Assembly: GCF_031082405.1 (NCBI RefSeq)
Contig: NZ_JAVHJU010000002.1
Location: forward strand, 62,001 to 126,000
Length of the DNA stretch: 64,000 nt
Source: Amycolatopsis sp. A133
GTDB lineage: Bacteria; Actinomycetota; Actinomycetes; Mycobacteriales; Pseudonocardiaceae
Direction of reading: 5' to 3'
Below, piece after piece: positions 9,636-18,575 of the stretch (the stretch's first letter is position 1; each line of letters opens with the position of its first letter). Position numbers and translations under genes: made by a program. The notes beneath the pieces are model-generated. The model was given only the letters and a program-made list of their open reading frames with translations. It did no database searches and was not told the origin of the DNA.

Positions 9636-10538
9636 ATGCGAGCGATCATCTTCTCGGCATACGGCGGGCCGGAAGTCCTGCAGCTGTCCGACGTTCCGGC
9701 GCCGGAACCGGGCCCGGGACAAGTGCGGCTGGCCGTGCGGGCCGCCGGGGTCAACCCGATCGACTGGAAGATCCGCAACGGCGCCATGCAGCAGAACTTC
9801 CAGGTCCCCTTCCCCCACATCCCCGGTCTCGAGGTCGCCGGGGTCGTCGACGCCGTCGGCGACGACGCGGACTTCGCTGTGGGCGACGAGGTGTTCGGCT
9901 GGTCGGAAACCGGTGCCTACGCCGAGTACGCGCTGGCGAAGACGATCACGCCGAAGCCCGCGAGCCTCTCGTGGGCAGACGCCGCCGCGCTGCCGGTCGC
10001 CGGCGAGACCGCGCTTCGCGTCCTCGGGCTGCTCGGTGTCCGCGAGGGCGAGACGCTGCTGCTCCACGGGGCCAGCGGCACGGTCGGGCGGTTCGCCGCT
10101 CAGGTCGCCGTCGCGCGGGGTGTGACCGTCGTCGGGACCGGGGGAAGCCGGAGCCTCGAAGACCTGAAGTCGCTGGGCGTCGTTCCCGTGCGCTACGGCG
10201 ACGGCTGGGTCGAGCGGGTCCGCGAGGCCACGTCCGGGCCGGTGGACGCCGTGTTCGACGCCGCCGGGCACGGGGTGCTGCCCGGTTCCGTCGAGCTGCG
10301 GGGCAGCAAGGACCGGATCATCACCATCGCCGATGCGGCCGCGTTCGAGCTGGGGATCCCGTTCTCCAGCGGGGGCGAGCAGACCCGTGAGGTTCTCGAC
10401 GAGATCGCCGGCTGGGTGACCGACCGCGGGATCGGCATCGCGCAGGGCCGGAGCTACCCGCTCGCCGAGGCGGCCGCGGCGCAGGTCGAGAGCGAGGGCG
10501 GGCACCCCGGCGGAAAACTGACGATCGCCGTCGGCTGA
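9636..10538 (+). CDS. NADP-dependent oxidoreductase (quinone oxidoreductase/MDR family)
   Basis: The protein has 300 aa from ATG at 9636 with GAGGAG about 10 bases upstream. It has the MDR GroES-like N-domain (MRAIIFSAYGGPEVLQL, PIDWKIRNG) and the Rossmann motif GASGTVGRFAAQVA near residue 140. No zinc-ligand cysteines are seen, so it fits the zinc-free zeta-crystallin/quinone reductase group that reduces quinones or activated alkenes with NADPH. It is divergent from the LuxR-type gene, and the 145-bp gap probably holds both promoters. Confidence 0.88.
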   Translation: MRAIIFSAYGGPEVLQLSDVPAPEPGPGQVRLAVRAAGVNPIDWKIRNGAMQQNFQVPFPHIPGLEVAGVVDAVGDDADFAVGDEVFGWSETGAYAEYALAKTITPKPASLSWADAAALPVAGETALRVLGLLGVREGETLLLHGASGTVGRFAAQVAVARGVTVVGTGGSRSLEDLKSLGVVPVRYGDGWVERVREATSGPVDAVFDAAGHGVLPGSVELRGSKDRIITIADAAAFELGIPFSSGGEQTREVLDEIAGWVTDRGIGIAQGRSYPLAEAAAAQVESEGGHPGGKLTIAVG

Positions 10539-10550
10539 ACGAACCCGGAC

Positions 10551-10583
10551 GGGACCTGCCACCGGGTGGCGGTGGCAAGTCCC
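10551..10583. terminator. Hairpin between convergent genes
   Basis: Arms GGGAC and TGCCACC pair with GGTGGCA and GTCCC around a GGGTGGC loop, with one mismatch. It sits between the oxidoreductase stop (10538) and the acyltransferase stop (10625) and can serve both strands. Confidence 0.5.
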
Positions 10584-10624
10584 GAACCTGGGCCTGCCGC
10601 CGGATCGCGGCGACAGGGCCCGGA

Positions 10625-11509
10625 TCACTTCGCGGGAGGCGAAGCCAGTGGCGCCGCCTGGCGGCGCGGGGTCCGGCGCCGCGGCTGGGCCGGGATCTGC
10701 ACTGTGCCCAGCGCGGAATGGACCGCGGCCTCGGCGAGGGCGGCCAGTTCGCGGCGGGTCTCCGCGCGGCCCGGGGCGATTTCCGGGCAGACGTGGACCT
10801 CGAGCACCAGGCCGCGCAGGGCCGCGACCCGGCGCAGGGATGCGATCAGCGACTCCGGGCCGATGAACGCCGGGCGGCTCGTCTCGCGGCCGTCGGCGAG
10901 GCGGTACCGCAGCGCGATCGGGCGCACCGGGACGCCGCCGTCGATGGCCGCCTGGAACGTCGCCGTCGTGAAGCGGCCCGAGGCCAGGCCGCACCACGTC
11001 GTGCCTTCCGGGGTGACGCTCACCAGCGACCCGGACCTGAGCGCGTCGGCCAGCGACGCCATCGTGGCCGGCAGCGACGTCAGCCGCTCGCGGTCGAGGA
11101 AGATGCTGCCGCCGCGGCGGACCAGGCCGCCGAGCACCGGCCAGCCCGCGATCTCCTTCTTGGCCAGCGCGCGCATCGGCCGCAGCGCGTTGATCGCGAC
11201 GATGTCGAGCCACGAGATGTGGTTGTTGACCACCAGCGCGCCACGGCCGGCGGGCGCGGTCAGGAAGTCGGCGCCGCCCCGGATGTCCAGCCGGACGCCG
11301 AAGGCCCGCAGCACGCCGAGGAAGATCAGCCGGAGCAGGCGCTCGCGGCCCGGGGCCACCAGCAGCAACGGCGCAGACAGCACGGCCGCGAAAACGACGG
11401 AGATCGCCGCCGCGAAGCGCAGGATCCGGCGCGGGAAGCCGACGACCGGGTCGTCGGCGGTGAGGCAGCCGTCGCCGCACGGCGAGGACGGCATCCAGGC
11501 GTGGCTCAT
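10625..11509 (-). CDS. Lysophospholipid acyltransferase (PlsC family, OlsA-like)
   Basis: The protein has 294 aa. It transfers an acyl chain to a lyso-lipid. PlsC motifs are clear: NNHISWLD (HX4D, near residue 95), the FLDRER block (near 135), VTPEGTTW (near 165) and the VPVRPIALRY segment. A membrane segment occurs at about 25-48 (FAAAISVVFAAVLSAPLLLVA). The start ATG at 11509 overlaps the stop of the upstream GNAT gene (ATGA), implying translational coupling. The two-gene unit resembles olsBA of ornithine-lipid synthesis and corresponds to Rv3026c-Rv3027c. Whether ornithine lipid is the product here is inference. Confidence 0.85.
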   Translation of the reverse strand: MSHAWMPSSPCGDGCLTADDPVVGFPRRILRFAAAISVVFAAVLSAPLLLVAPGRERLLRLIFLGVLRAFGVRLDIRGGADFLTAPAGRGALVVNNHISWLDIVAINALRPMRALAKKEIAGWPVLGGLVRRGGSIFLDRERLTSLPATMASLADALRSGSLVSVTPEGTTWCGLASGRFTTATFQAAIDGGVPVRPIALRYRLADGRETSRPAFIGPESLIASLRRVAALRGLVLEVHVCPEIAPGRAETRRELAALAEAAVHSALGTVQIPAQPRRRTPRRQAAPLASPPAK

Positions 11510-12288
11510 GCCTGGTCCCCGAGGAAGTACTTCAGGTAGCGCTCGTCGACGTTCTGCAGGTCCAGCACCACGAAGAAGTCCGCGACGCCGAAGTCGGCGT
11601 CGAGCGCGGGCGGCCCGTGGACCTTGGCGCCGAGCCGGACGTAGCCCTTGATCAGCGGCGGCAACGTGGCCCGCGCCGGGCGCTCGATGCCGGAGGCGTC
11701 CCAGGGGATCAACGGGGTGACGCGGGTGGTCTCGTCGGAGTAGTGCTTGGCGCGCAGGACGTCCCACACGCCGGCGGCGAAGGAGCCGTCGTCCACCAGC
11801 GGGACGGACGCGCAACCGGCGAGGTAGCGGTGGCCGGAAAGCAGCATGTAGCGGGCGATCCCGGCCCAGACCAGGCTGACGACGGCGCCGCTGCGGTGGT
11901 CCGGGTGCACGCACGACCGGCCGGTCTCGACCAGTGACGGTCGCAGGCCGTCGATCGAGGTCAGGTCGAACTCGCTGTCGGCGTAGAGCTTCCCGGCCTG
12001 GACGGCGCGCTCCGGCGGGAGCATCCGGTAGCAGCCGACGATGTCGCCGGTGTTGTCGTCGCGGACCACGAGGTGGTCGCAGAACTCGTCGAACTCGTCG
12101 ACGTCGAGACCGGGCCGCAGGGAGTGGAGGCGCGCGCCCATTTCCTCGGCGAAAACCCGGTGGCGCAGTTTCTGCGCCGCAACCACTTCGTCGTTCGCGT
12201 GCGCGACGAGAAGTGAGTACCGAGGGGCGTCGGCGGGGCGCTCGGCACCCGCCTGATCAGTGCTGACGAGGAGCTGTGACGTCGTCAT
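11506..12288 (-). CDS. GNAT-type N-acyltransferase (OlsB/hemolysin-like)
   Basis: The protein has 260 aa from ATG 12288; a TTG two codons earlier is possible. The segment LRHRVFAEEMGARL near residue 42, followed by DEFDEFCDHLVV, RMLPPERA and ETGRSCVHPDHRSG, is the signature of the acyl-ACP-dependent N-acyltransferase family that includes OlsB and Rv3027c-type proteins. This group adds a 3-hydroxyacyl or similar chain to an amino acid. It overlaps the PlsC-like gene by four bases, so the two probably act in sequence on one lipid. The 160-bp region upstream has no gene apart from the etf terminator. Confidence 0.8.
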   Translation of the reverse strand: MTTSQLLVSTDQAGAERPADAPRYSLLVAHANDEVVAAQKLRHRVFAEEMGARLHSLRPGLDVDEFDEFCDHLVVRDDNTGDIVGCYRMLPPERAVQAGKLYADSEFDLTSIDGLRPSLVETGRSCVHPDHRSGAVVSLVWAGIARYMLLSGHRYLAGCASVPLVDDGSFAAGVWDVLRAKHYSDETTRVTPLIPWDASGIERPARATLPPLIKGYVRLGAKVHGPPALDADFGVADFFVVLDLQNVDERYLKYFLGDQA

Positions 12289-12405
12289 GGTCAAGGTTTA
12301 CCTGCGCGGAGGAAGCCGCGGAGAGTGCCATCCGATGACCGATCAGTGCACGTTCAGTTAATGGCGGGTTCTCAGGCTTCTCTCAGGTCCCCGGAATGCA
12401 CGAAA

Positions 12406-12431
12406 GGCCTCCCGGGACGTGCCGGGAGGCC
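12406..12431 (-). terminator. Terminator of the etfBA operon
   Basis: A perfect 10-bp stem (GGCCTCCCGG and CCGGGAGGCC) with a six-base loop lies 18 bp after the etfA stop and is followed on the minus strand by a short TTTC run. Confidence 0.75.
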
Positions 12432-12448
12432 CTTCGAGGAGGCTGGAA

Positions 12449-13408
12449 TCAGCCCTTGCGCTTTTCGACCGCTTCGGTCAGCTGCGGCGCGACGTTGAAC
12501 AGGTCGCCGACGATGCCGAAGTCGGCGATCTCGAAGATCGGCGCTTCCGCGTCCTTGTTGACGGCGATGATCGTCTTCGACGTCTGCATGCCGGCGCGGT
12601 GCTGGATCGCGCCGGAGATGCCGAGCGCGATGTACAGCTGCGGCGAGACCGTCTTGCCGGTCTGGCCCACCTGGAACTGCGCCGGGTAGTAGCCGGAGTC
12701 GACAGCGGCACGCGACGCACCGACAGCCGCGCCGAGCGAGTCGGCCAGCTTCTCGACGACGTCGAACTTCTCCGCCGAACCGACACCGCGGCCACCGGAG
12801 ACCACGATCGAGGCCTCGGTCAGCTCGGGGCGGTCACCGCCGGTCACCGGCTCGACGCCGGTGATCTTGGTGGCCTTCGCCGCGTCGACGGCGGGGACCT
12901 CGACGGTCTCCTCGGCCGCCGCGCCCTCGGCGGGCTCCGCCTCGACCGCGCCCGGGCGGATGGAGACGACCGGCGCGCCCTTCGCGGACTTGGACTTCAC
13001 CGAGAACGCGCCACCGAAGATGGACTGGTCGATGACGCCGTCGCCGTTGACGCCCACGGCGTCGTAGATGAGGCCGGAGCCCAGGCGCACGGCCAGGCGG
13101 GCGGCGACCTCCTTGCCCTCACCGCTGGCGGTGACGAGCACGGCAGCCGGGGACGCCTGCTGCGCGAGCGCGGCGAGCACGTCGACCTTGGGCGTGACCA
13201 GGTAGTTCGCGGCGTCGTCGCCTTCCGCGACATACACCTTGGCGGCGCCGTGCGACGCCAGCGCCTGCTTCGCCTTGGCGGCGGTGCCGGTCGGGCCAAC
13301 GACGACGGCCGACGGCTCACCGAGCGCGCGGGCGGCGGTCAGCAGCTCGAGCGTGACCTTCTTGACCTCACCGTCGACGTGGTCGACGAGGACGAGTACT
13401 TCAGCCAT
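12449..13408 (-). CDS. etfA: Electron transfer flavoprotein alpha subunit
   Basis: The protein has 319 aa from ATG 13408 ([17 protein letters not shown]). It forms the FAD-binding half of ETF, which passes electrons from acyl-CoA dehydrogenases to ETF-quinone oxidoreductase. The C-terminal FAD signature is visible: [32 protein letters not shown] and [16 protein letters not shown], then [19 protein letters not shown]. It lies 29 bp downstream of etfB. In mycobacteria this is fixB (Rv3028c). Start and length match the family. Confidence 0.96.
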   Translation of the reverse strand: MAEVLVLVDHVDGEVKKVTLELLTAARALGEPSAVVVGPTGTAAKAKQALASHGAAKVYVAEGDDAANYLVTPKVDVLAALAQQASPAAVLVTASGEGKEVAARLAVRLGSGLIYDAVGVNGDGVIDQSIFGGAFSVKSKSAKGAPVVSIRPGAVEAEPAEGAAAEETVEVPAVDAAKATKITGVEPVTGGDRPELTEASIVVSGGRGVGSAEKFDVVEKLADSLGAAVGASRAAVDSGYYPAQFQVGQTGKTVSPQLYIALGISGAIQHRAGMQTSKTIIAVNKDAEAPIFEIADFGIVGDLFNVAPQLTEAVEKRKG

Positions 13409-13437
13409 TGTTCTACTTCCTCCTCGAAGAGCCGTTG

Positions 13438-14223
13438 TCAGATGAGCTTCTGGCCGACCAGGTACTCGGCGACCTTGGTGCCGCCGTCGCCCTCGTCCTC
13501 GACCTTCTCGCCGGCGGTGCGCGGCGGCTTCGGCGCGGACTCGGTCACCGTGGACCACGCGTTGGCGAGACCGACCTCGCCCGCGTCGACGCCCAGGTCG
13601 GCGATGGTGAACGTCTCGACCGGCTTCTTCTTCGCGGCCATGATGCCCTTGAAGGACGGGTAGCGCGGCTCGTTGATCTTCTCGCCGACGCTCACGATCG
13701 CGGGCAGGCTCGCCTCGAGGCGGGTGAGGCCGTCCTCGGTCTCGCGGGTGGCCTTGATCGTGGTGCCCTCGACGGTCAGCTCGCGCACGTAGGTGACCTG
13801 CGGCAGGCCGAGCAGCTCGGCGAGGATCGCCGGGACGGCGCCACCGCGGCCGTCGGAGGACTCGTTGCCGGCGATGACCAGGTCGAAGCCCTCGACCTTG
13901 GCGATCGCGGCGGCGATCACCTTCGCGGTGGCGATCGCGTCGGAGCCGTGCAGCGCCTCGTCGGAGACGTGGATGGCCTTGTCGGCGCCCATGGACAGCG
14001 CCTTGCGGATGGCGTCGGTCGCGCGGTCCGGGCCCACCGAGATCACGGTGACCTCGCCCTCGCCGGCTTCCTTGATCTTCAGCGCTTCTTCGACGGCCTT
14101 CTCGTTGATCTCGTCGAGCACGGCGTCGGCGGATTCGCGGTCAAGGGTGTGGTCGGACCCGTTGAGCTTCCGCTCCGAGTAGGTGTCCGGTACCTGCTTG
14201 ACCAGGACGACGATGTTGGTCAT
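13438..14223 (-). CDS. etfB: Electron transfer flavoprotein beta subunit
   Basis: The protein has 261 aa (MTNIVVLVKQVPDTYSERKL). It is the partner of EtfA; beta subunits bind AMP. The beta-ETF signature VIAGNESSDGRGGAVPAILA (residues about 118-137) and LTRLEASLPAIVSVGEKINE are present. It is the first gene of the etfBA operon (fixA, Rv3029c equivalent). The 243-bp gap upstream is shared with a divergent degV gene and contains a 14-bp palindrome. Confidence 0.96.
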   Translation of the reverse strand: MTNIVVLVKQVPDTYSERKLNGSDHTLDRESADAVLDEINEKAVEEALKIKEAGEGEVTVISVGPDRATDAIRKALSMGADKAIHVSDEALHGSDAIATAKVIAAAIAKVEGFDLVIAGNESSDGRGGAVPAILAELLGLPQVTYVRELTVEGTTIKATRETEDGLTRLEASLPAIVSVGEKINEPRYPSFKGIMAAKKKPVETFTIADLGVDAGEVGLANAWSTVTESAPKPPRTAGEKVEDEGDGGTKVAEYLVGQKLI

Positions 14224-14356
14224 GGGTCTGCTTCGACCTCCCGGTTCGTGGCCCGCGGGCGACCACGGGTCAGTGCTCTACTGGCCGGTAGATTAGGGCC
14301 AATCGGCGCGCAGGACCCGTCGAGGTGACGCCATTCACCTGGATGCGCAATCTAGT

Positions 14357-14370
14357 GGGACGATCGTCCC
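14357..14370. promoter_or_regulatory. Perfect 14-bp palindrome in the etfB/degV divergent region
   Basis: GGGACGATCGTCCC is a perfect dyad midway between the two divergent start codons (14223 and 14467). It may be an operator; no regulator can be assigned. The rest of this 243-bp gap holds AT-richer hexamers (TAATCT on the minus strand near 14295) but no gene. Confidence 0.35.
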
Positions 14371-14466
14371 GGTAGTCGACCGGTTACCCCGCCCGAACGG
14401 CCGTTCGTCCAATCGGCCCAACTACGGCCTACTCGCAGTGGGTGCCAGGCATTAATCTCCCCCACC

Positions 14467-15312
14467 ATGCCCGCGCGCATCGCCGTCATCACCGACTCGA
14501 GCTCCTGCCTCCCCGACCTCGTCGCCTCCCGCTGGGCCATCGGGGTCGTCCAGATCCAGCTGAGCCTGGGAAGCCATTACGACGACGAAAACCGCTTCGA
14601 CCGCGGCGAGGTGATCGACGCCATGAGAGCCGGGCAGATGATCACCACAGCGCCCCCGGATCCGGGGGCGTTCTTCTGGAGTTACCAGGAAGCGGCCGCC
14701 TCGGGCGCGACCGCCATCGTCAGCATCCACATCTCCGGCCGCATGTCCGACACCGTTCGCGCGGCCCGGGAGGCCGCCCAGCAGGTCCGCATCCCGGTGC
14801 ACGTCCTGGACAGCCGGACCACCGGCATGAGCCTCGGCTTCGCCGCCGTGTCCGCCGCCCGGGTAGCGGCGGCCGGCGCTGACGCCGACCGCGTCATCGA
14901 AGCCGCCGAACGGCGGTGCACCACGAGCACCGAGTTCATCTACGTCGACACGCTCGAGTACCTGCGCCGCGGCGGCCGGATCGGCGCCGCGCAGGCCATG
15001 CTCGGCAGCGCCTTCTCGATCAAGCCGCTGCTCACGGTCAAGGACGGCGAGGTGGCGCCGCTGGCCCGCATCCCCGGCACGCGGCGGGCGCTGGCCAAGA
15101 TGGTCGACCTCGCGGTGAAGAAGTCCGGCGGTTTCCGCGCCGACATCGCCGTGACCCGCTTCGGCGCCAGCGACCACGAACTGGAGATCGGCAGGCAGAT
15201 CGAGCGCCGGGTGCCGGCGATGGTCGAAAGCATGGTCGTCGAAGCGAGCACGGTCATCGGCGCGCACCTCGGCCCCGGCGCGCTCGGCATCACGGTGTCG
15301 CCGGTGGGCTGA
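14467..15312 (+). CDS. DegV family fatty-acid-binding protein
   Basis: The protein has 281 aa. DegV proteins bind a single fatty acid and act as fatty-acid-binding subunits, FakB in firmicutes. The N-terminal signature IAVITDSSSCLPDL and the TTAPPDPGAF, SIHISGRMSDTVRAA, LDSRTTGMSLGF and EYLRRGGRIGAAQAMLG motifs are present across the two domains. No FakA-like kinase is next to it. Its 3' end overlaps the convergent membrane-protein gene by 23 bp. Confidence 0.92.
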   Translation: MPARIAVITDSSSCLPDLVASRWAIGVVQIQLSLGSHYDDENRFDRGEVIDAMRAGQMITTAPPDPGAFFWSYQEAAASGATAIVSIHISGRMSDTVRAAREAAQQVRIPVHVLDSRTTGMSLGFAAVSAARVAAAGADADRVIEAAERRCTTSTEFIYVDTLEYLRRGGRIGAAQAMLGSAFSIKPLLTVKDGEVAPLARIPGTRRALAKMVDLAVKKSGGFRADIAVTRFGASDHELEIGRQIERRVPAMVESMVVEASTVIGAHLGPGALGITVSPVG

Positions 15313-15715
15313 CCCGCCGCCCCGGCATCGCCAGCACCGCGAGCGGGATCACGACCCCCAGCCCGGTCGCCGCGATGATCAGCACCTGGTCGATCTGCTC
15401 GAAGTGCGACACGTGGCCGAGGTGGTAGAGGAAGTGCGGCAGGCCGAACAGCAGCCCCGCCACACCGGCGAGCCGCGCCAAGGCTGTGGTACCGATCACG
15501 GCGGCTCCGACCAGCAGTGCGGCGAGCGTCAGGTTGAGGCCGCCGAAGTCGCGCAGGAGGTGCTCGTTGAAGGGCCCGTCCATGGCGACCCACCCCGTGC
15601 GAAATCCGGGAAAGTCCTGGTAGAAGCCGGTCGGCGACACCAGTGGCCAGATTCCGACCACAGCCTCGACCAGGCCGAAGAAGACGAGCAGAAGGCGGGT
15701 GATGGTTCGTTGCAT
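15290..15715 (-). CDS. Small integral membrane protein (DoxX/DUF4345-like)
   Basis: The protein has 141 aa from ATG 15715 (MQRTITRLLLVFFGLVEAVV). Four hydrophobic segments are visible: about 5-24, 58-78, 82-97 and 108-128. The GFYQDFPGFR and FNEHLLRDFGGLNL motifs are typical of a family of actinobacterial four-helix membrane proteins often annotated as hypothetical. The final codons overlap degV on the opposite strand. Function unknown. Confidence 0.75.
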   Translation of the reverse strand: MQRTITRLLLVFFGLVEAVVGIWPLVSPTGFYQDFPGFRTGWVAMDGPFNEHLLRDFGGLNLTLAALLVGAAVIGTTALARLAGVAGLLFGLPHFLYHLGHVSHFEQIDQVLIIAATGLGVVIPLAVLAMPGRRVSPPATP

Positions 15716-15767
15716 GACGACGGAACGAGACGGCGGTCCCGGACGTGACACCGCTAGGGTCGCGGAG

Positions 15768-16541
15768 GTGACCACCCCAGCCACCCGGGCCGAGGCGCTG
15801 CACCTGACCGGCGAACGGACCGTCCCCGGCATCGCCGAGGAGAATTACTGGTTCCGTCGCCACGAAGCTGCGTACGCCGCCCTGCTCCCCCACTGCGCGG
15901 ACGCGACGGTGCTCGAAGCCGGCTGCGGCGAGGGCTACGGCGCGAGCCTCCTCGCGACGACAGCCCGCCGGGTGCTCGCGCTCGACTACGACGTCCCGAC
16001 CACCGAGCACGTCGCCCGCCGCTACCCCGAGGTCGCCGTCGCGCGGGCGAACCTGGCGTTCCTGCCGCTGCGGGACGGCGCCGTCGACGTCGTGGCGAAC
16101 TTTCAGGTCATCGAGCACCTGTGGGACCAGGCCGGGTTCCTCGCCGAGTGCCGGCGGGTGTTGTCGCCGAACGGCAAACTGCTGGTCACGACGCCGAACC
16201 GGCTGACCTTCACGCCGGACAGCGACACGCCGCTGAACCCGTATCACACCCGCGAGCTGGCGCCGTCCGAACTGGCCGAGCTGCTCACCGACGCCGGCTT
16301 CGAGATCGAATCGCTGCACGGGCTGCACCACGGCGAGGCCGTGCGCGCGCTCGACGAGCAGTACGGCGGCTCGATCATCGACGCCCAGCTCGACGTGGTC
16401 ATGGGCGAGCTGCCGGGCCAGGCGGTGTGGCCGGAGGCCTTGCTCGCCGACGTCGCCGCGATCGAGGCCACCGGCTTCGACATCCACGGCGACGACCTCG
16501 ACACGAGCCTCGACCTCATCGCCGTGGCGGTGCGCCGATGA
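15768..16541 (+). CDS. Class I SAM-dependent methyltransferase, MGLP-cluster type (Rv3030-like)
   Basis: The protein has 257 aa from the GTG at 15768. SAM-binding motif I is VLEAGCGEGYGASLL (about residues 48-62); the post-I acid is ALDYD; motif III/IV is DVVANFQVIEHLWDQ and LLVTTPNRLTFTPD. The DSDTPLNPYHTRE loop is characteristic of sugar O-methyltransferases. Its stop overlaps the start of the GH57 gene (ATGA), as in the mycobacterial Rv3030-Rv3031 pair, where the methyltransferase is linked to methylglucose lipopolysaccharide. An upstream in-frame ATG at 15699 would overlap the divergent neighbour. Confidence 0.85.
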   Translation: MTTPATRAEALHLTGERTVPGIAEENYWFRRHEAAYAALLPHCADATVLEAGCGEGYGASLLATTARRVLALDYDVPTTEHVARRYPEVAVARANLAFLPLRDGAVDVVANFQVIEHLWDQAGFLAECRRVLSPNGKLLVTTPNRLTFTPDSDTPLNPYHTRELAPSELAELLTDAGFEIESLHGLHHGEAVRALDEQYGGSIIDAQLDVVMGELPGQAVWPEALLADVAAIEATGFDIHGDDLDTSLDLIAVAVRR

Positions 16542-18043
16542 GCGAGGGCACCTTCTGCCTCGTCCTGCACAGCCACCTGCCGTGGCTGCCGCACCACGGG
16601 AGCTGGCCGGTCGGCGAGGAATGGCTCTACCAGGCGTGGGCGCACTCCTATTTCCCGATGGTCGAGCTCCTGGAGCGCTTCGCCGACGAGGGTCGCCGCG
16701 ACGTGCTGACGCTGGGCGTGACGCCGGTGCTCGCCGCGCAGCTCGACGACCCGTACAGCATCCGCGCGTTCCACGACTGGCTCGGCCACTGGCAGCTGCG
16801 CGCCCAGCACGCGTCGACGCTGTGGCGCGGCGACCCGCTGCTGCGCGAGCTCGCCGCCGCCGAGCACCGGACCGCGGTCCGCGCGGCCGAAGAACTCGGC
16901 ACGCGCTGGCGGCACGGCTTCTCCCCCGTCCTGCGGTCCCTGGTCGACAATTCGACGATCGAGCTGCTCGGCGGGCCCTTGGCGCACCCGTTCCAGCCGC
17001 TGCTGGACCCGCGGGTGCGGGAGTTCGCGCTGAACGCCGGTCTCGCCGACACGGCGCTGCGGCTCGGAACGCGGCCCGAGGGGATTTGGGCGCCCGAGTG
17101 CGGTTACGCGCCTGGTATGGAAAACGACTACGCGGCCGCGGGCGTGCGGCGGTTCATGGTCGACGGGCCGTCGCTGCGGGGCGAGACCTGGGCGGCGCGG
17201 CCGGTCGGCGGCACCGACGTCCTCGCGTTCGGCCGGGACCTCGAGGTCACCTACCGCGTCTGGTCACCGAAGGCCGGCTACCCCGGCCACGCCGCCTACC
17301 GCGACTTCCACACCTGGCAGCACGAGGTCGGCCTCAAGGCGTCGCGGGTCACCGGGAAGACGGTCGAGCCGCCGGACAAGGCGCCGTACGACCCGGCGCT
17401 GGCGGCGGACGTGCTGGGCCAGCACGTCAAGGACTTCGTCGAGACCGTCGTGACGCGGCTGCGGTCGTTGAAGCAGCAACACGGGCGCGAAGCACTCGTG
17501 GTCGCCGCGTACGACACGGAGCTGTTCGGGCACTGGTGGCACGAAGGACCGGCGTGGCTGGAAGGCGTGCTGCGCGCGCTCCCGGATGCCGGGGTGCGGG
17601 TGACGACGCTGGAGGGCGCGATGGAGGCCGGCCACGTCGGTGCGTCGATCGACCTGCCTTCCTCGTCGTGGGGATCGGGCAAGGACTGGCGCGTCTGGGA
17701 CGGCGCGCAGGTCAAGGACATGGTCGCCGCCAACTCCGCGTTGCAGGAGCGGCTGCTCGGCCTGGTCGCCGGATTGGACACCACGGCGCGGGACACCGTC
17801 GCCGACCAGGCCGTCGCCGAAGCGATGCTGGCGCTGGAAAGCGACTGGGCGTTCATGGTCACCAAGGACTCGGCCGCGGACTACGCACGGCGGCGCGCCG
17901 CGGTCCACACCAAGCGCTTCGACGCGCTCGCCGGCCTGCTGCGCCGCGGCGATCGCGCGCGGGCCGCGGAGCTCGCCGCGGCCTACCGCGCCGACGACGG
18001 ACCGTTCGGGCACCTCGACGCCCGGGCGCTGAAGCACAACTGA
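16538..18043 (+). CDS. GH57 1,4-alpha-glucan branching enzyme (Rv3031-like)
   Basis: The protein has 501 aa, normal for bacterial GH57 branching enzymes. It makes alpha-1,6 branches in an alpha-glucan. The first strand shows LVLHSHLPWLPHHG. The nucleophile Glu is in GIWAPECGY (about residue 190) and the acid/base Asp is in AAYDTELFGHWWHEG (about 330). The C-terminal helical DUF1957 region (about 400-500) is complete. It is translationally coupled to the methyltransferase. In mycobacteria the corresponding gene acts on the methylglucose lipopolysaccharide precursor. Confidence 0.92.
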   Translation: MSEGTFCLVLHSHLPWLPHHGSWPVGEEWLYQAWAHSYFPMVELLERFADEGRRDVLTLGVTPVLAAQLDDPYSIRAFHDWLGHWQLRAQHASTLWRGDPLLRELAAAEHRTAVRAAEELGTRWRHGFSPVLRSLVDNSTIELLGGPLAHPFQPLLDPRVREFALNAGLADTALRLGTRPEGIWAPECGYAPGMENDYAAAGVRRFMVDGPSLRGETWAARPVGGTDVLAFGRDLEVTYRVWSPKAGYPGHAAYRDFHTWQHEVGLKASRVTGKTVEPPDKAPYDPALAADVLGQHVKDFVETVVTRLRSLKQQHGREALVVAAYDTELFGHWWHEGPAWLEGVLRALPDAGVRVTTLEGAMEAGHVGASIDLPSSSWGSGKDWRVWDGAQVKDMVAANSALQERLLGLVAGLDTTARDTVADQAVAEAMLALESDWAFMVTKDSAADYARRRAAVHTKRFDALAGLLRRGDRARAAELAAAYRADDGPFGHLDARALKHN

Positions 18044-18057
18044 AAGGGACTCACCGG

Positions 18058-18546
18058 ATGGGCATCCACGAAATTCCGCTCAAGACCCTCGACGGGCGGG
18101 ACAGCTCGCTCGGCGAGTTCGCCGGGAAGGCGCTGCTGGTGGTCAACGTCGCGTCGAAGTGCGGCCTGACCCCGCAGTACTCCGGTCTCGAGCGGCTTCA
18201 GGAACGCTTCGGCGGGCAGGGCTTCTCCGTCGTCGGATTTCCGTGCAACCAGTTCGCCGGGCAAGAACCGGGCAGCGCGGAGGAGATCCAGACGTTCTGC
18301 TCGACGACCTACGGCGTCACGTTCCCGCTGTTCGAGAAGATCGACGTCAACGGCGAAGGCCGGCACCCCCTCTACGCCGAGCTGACCGAGACCGCCGACG
18401 CCGAGGGCGCCGCGGGCGACGTCCAGTGGAACTTCGAGAAGTTCCTGATCGGCGCCGACGGCGAGGTCCTGGCGCGGTTCCGGCCGCGCACCGAGCCCGA
18501 AGACGAGACGGTCGTCAAGGCCATCGAAGCGGCGCTTCCGGCTTGA
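18058..18546 (+). CDS. Glutathione peroxidase family (thioredoxin-type) peroxidase
   Basis: The protein has 162 aa. It reduces peroxides. The peroxidatic Cys is in VNVASKCGLTPQY (about residue 36); GFPCNQFAGQEPG holds the conserved Gln and a second Cys; WNFEKFLI holds the Trp-Asn pair. A third Cys (QTFCSTTYGV, about residue 81) is placed like the resolving Cys of thioredoxin-dependent GPx, which fits an organism without glutathione. It is 14 bp after the GH57 stop with an AAAGGGA ribosome site, so it may be co-transcribed. Confidence 0.92.
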   Translation: MGIHEIPLKTLDGRDSSLGEFAGKALLVVNVASKCGLTPQYSGLERLQERFGGQGFSVVGFPCNQFAGQEPGSAEEIQTFCSTTYGVTFPLFEKIDVNGEGRHPLYAELTETADAEGAAGDVQWNFEKFLIGADGEVLARFRPRTEPEDETVVKAIEAALPA

Positions 18547-18553
18547 GACGACG

Positions 18554-18575
18554 GCGGGGGACGCTGATCCCCCGC
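18554..18575. terminator. Bidirectional terminator, GPx / DUF1479
   Basis: GCGGGGG pairs with CCCCCGC across an eight-base loop. It occupies almost the whole gap between two convergent genes. Confidence 0.6.

Noticed and set aside
6786..11480. A single minus-strand open frame of more than 1500 codons covering the MFS, LuxR and acyltransferase region.
   Set aside because: Only the last 455 codons are the MFS protein. The rest is out of frame with LuxR and PlsC-like genes and antisense to the oxidoreductase; its sequence is Arg/Pro/Gly-rich noise.
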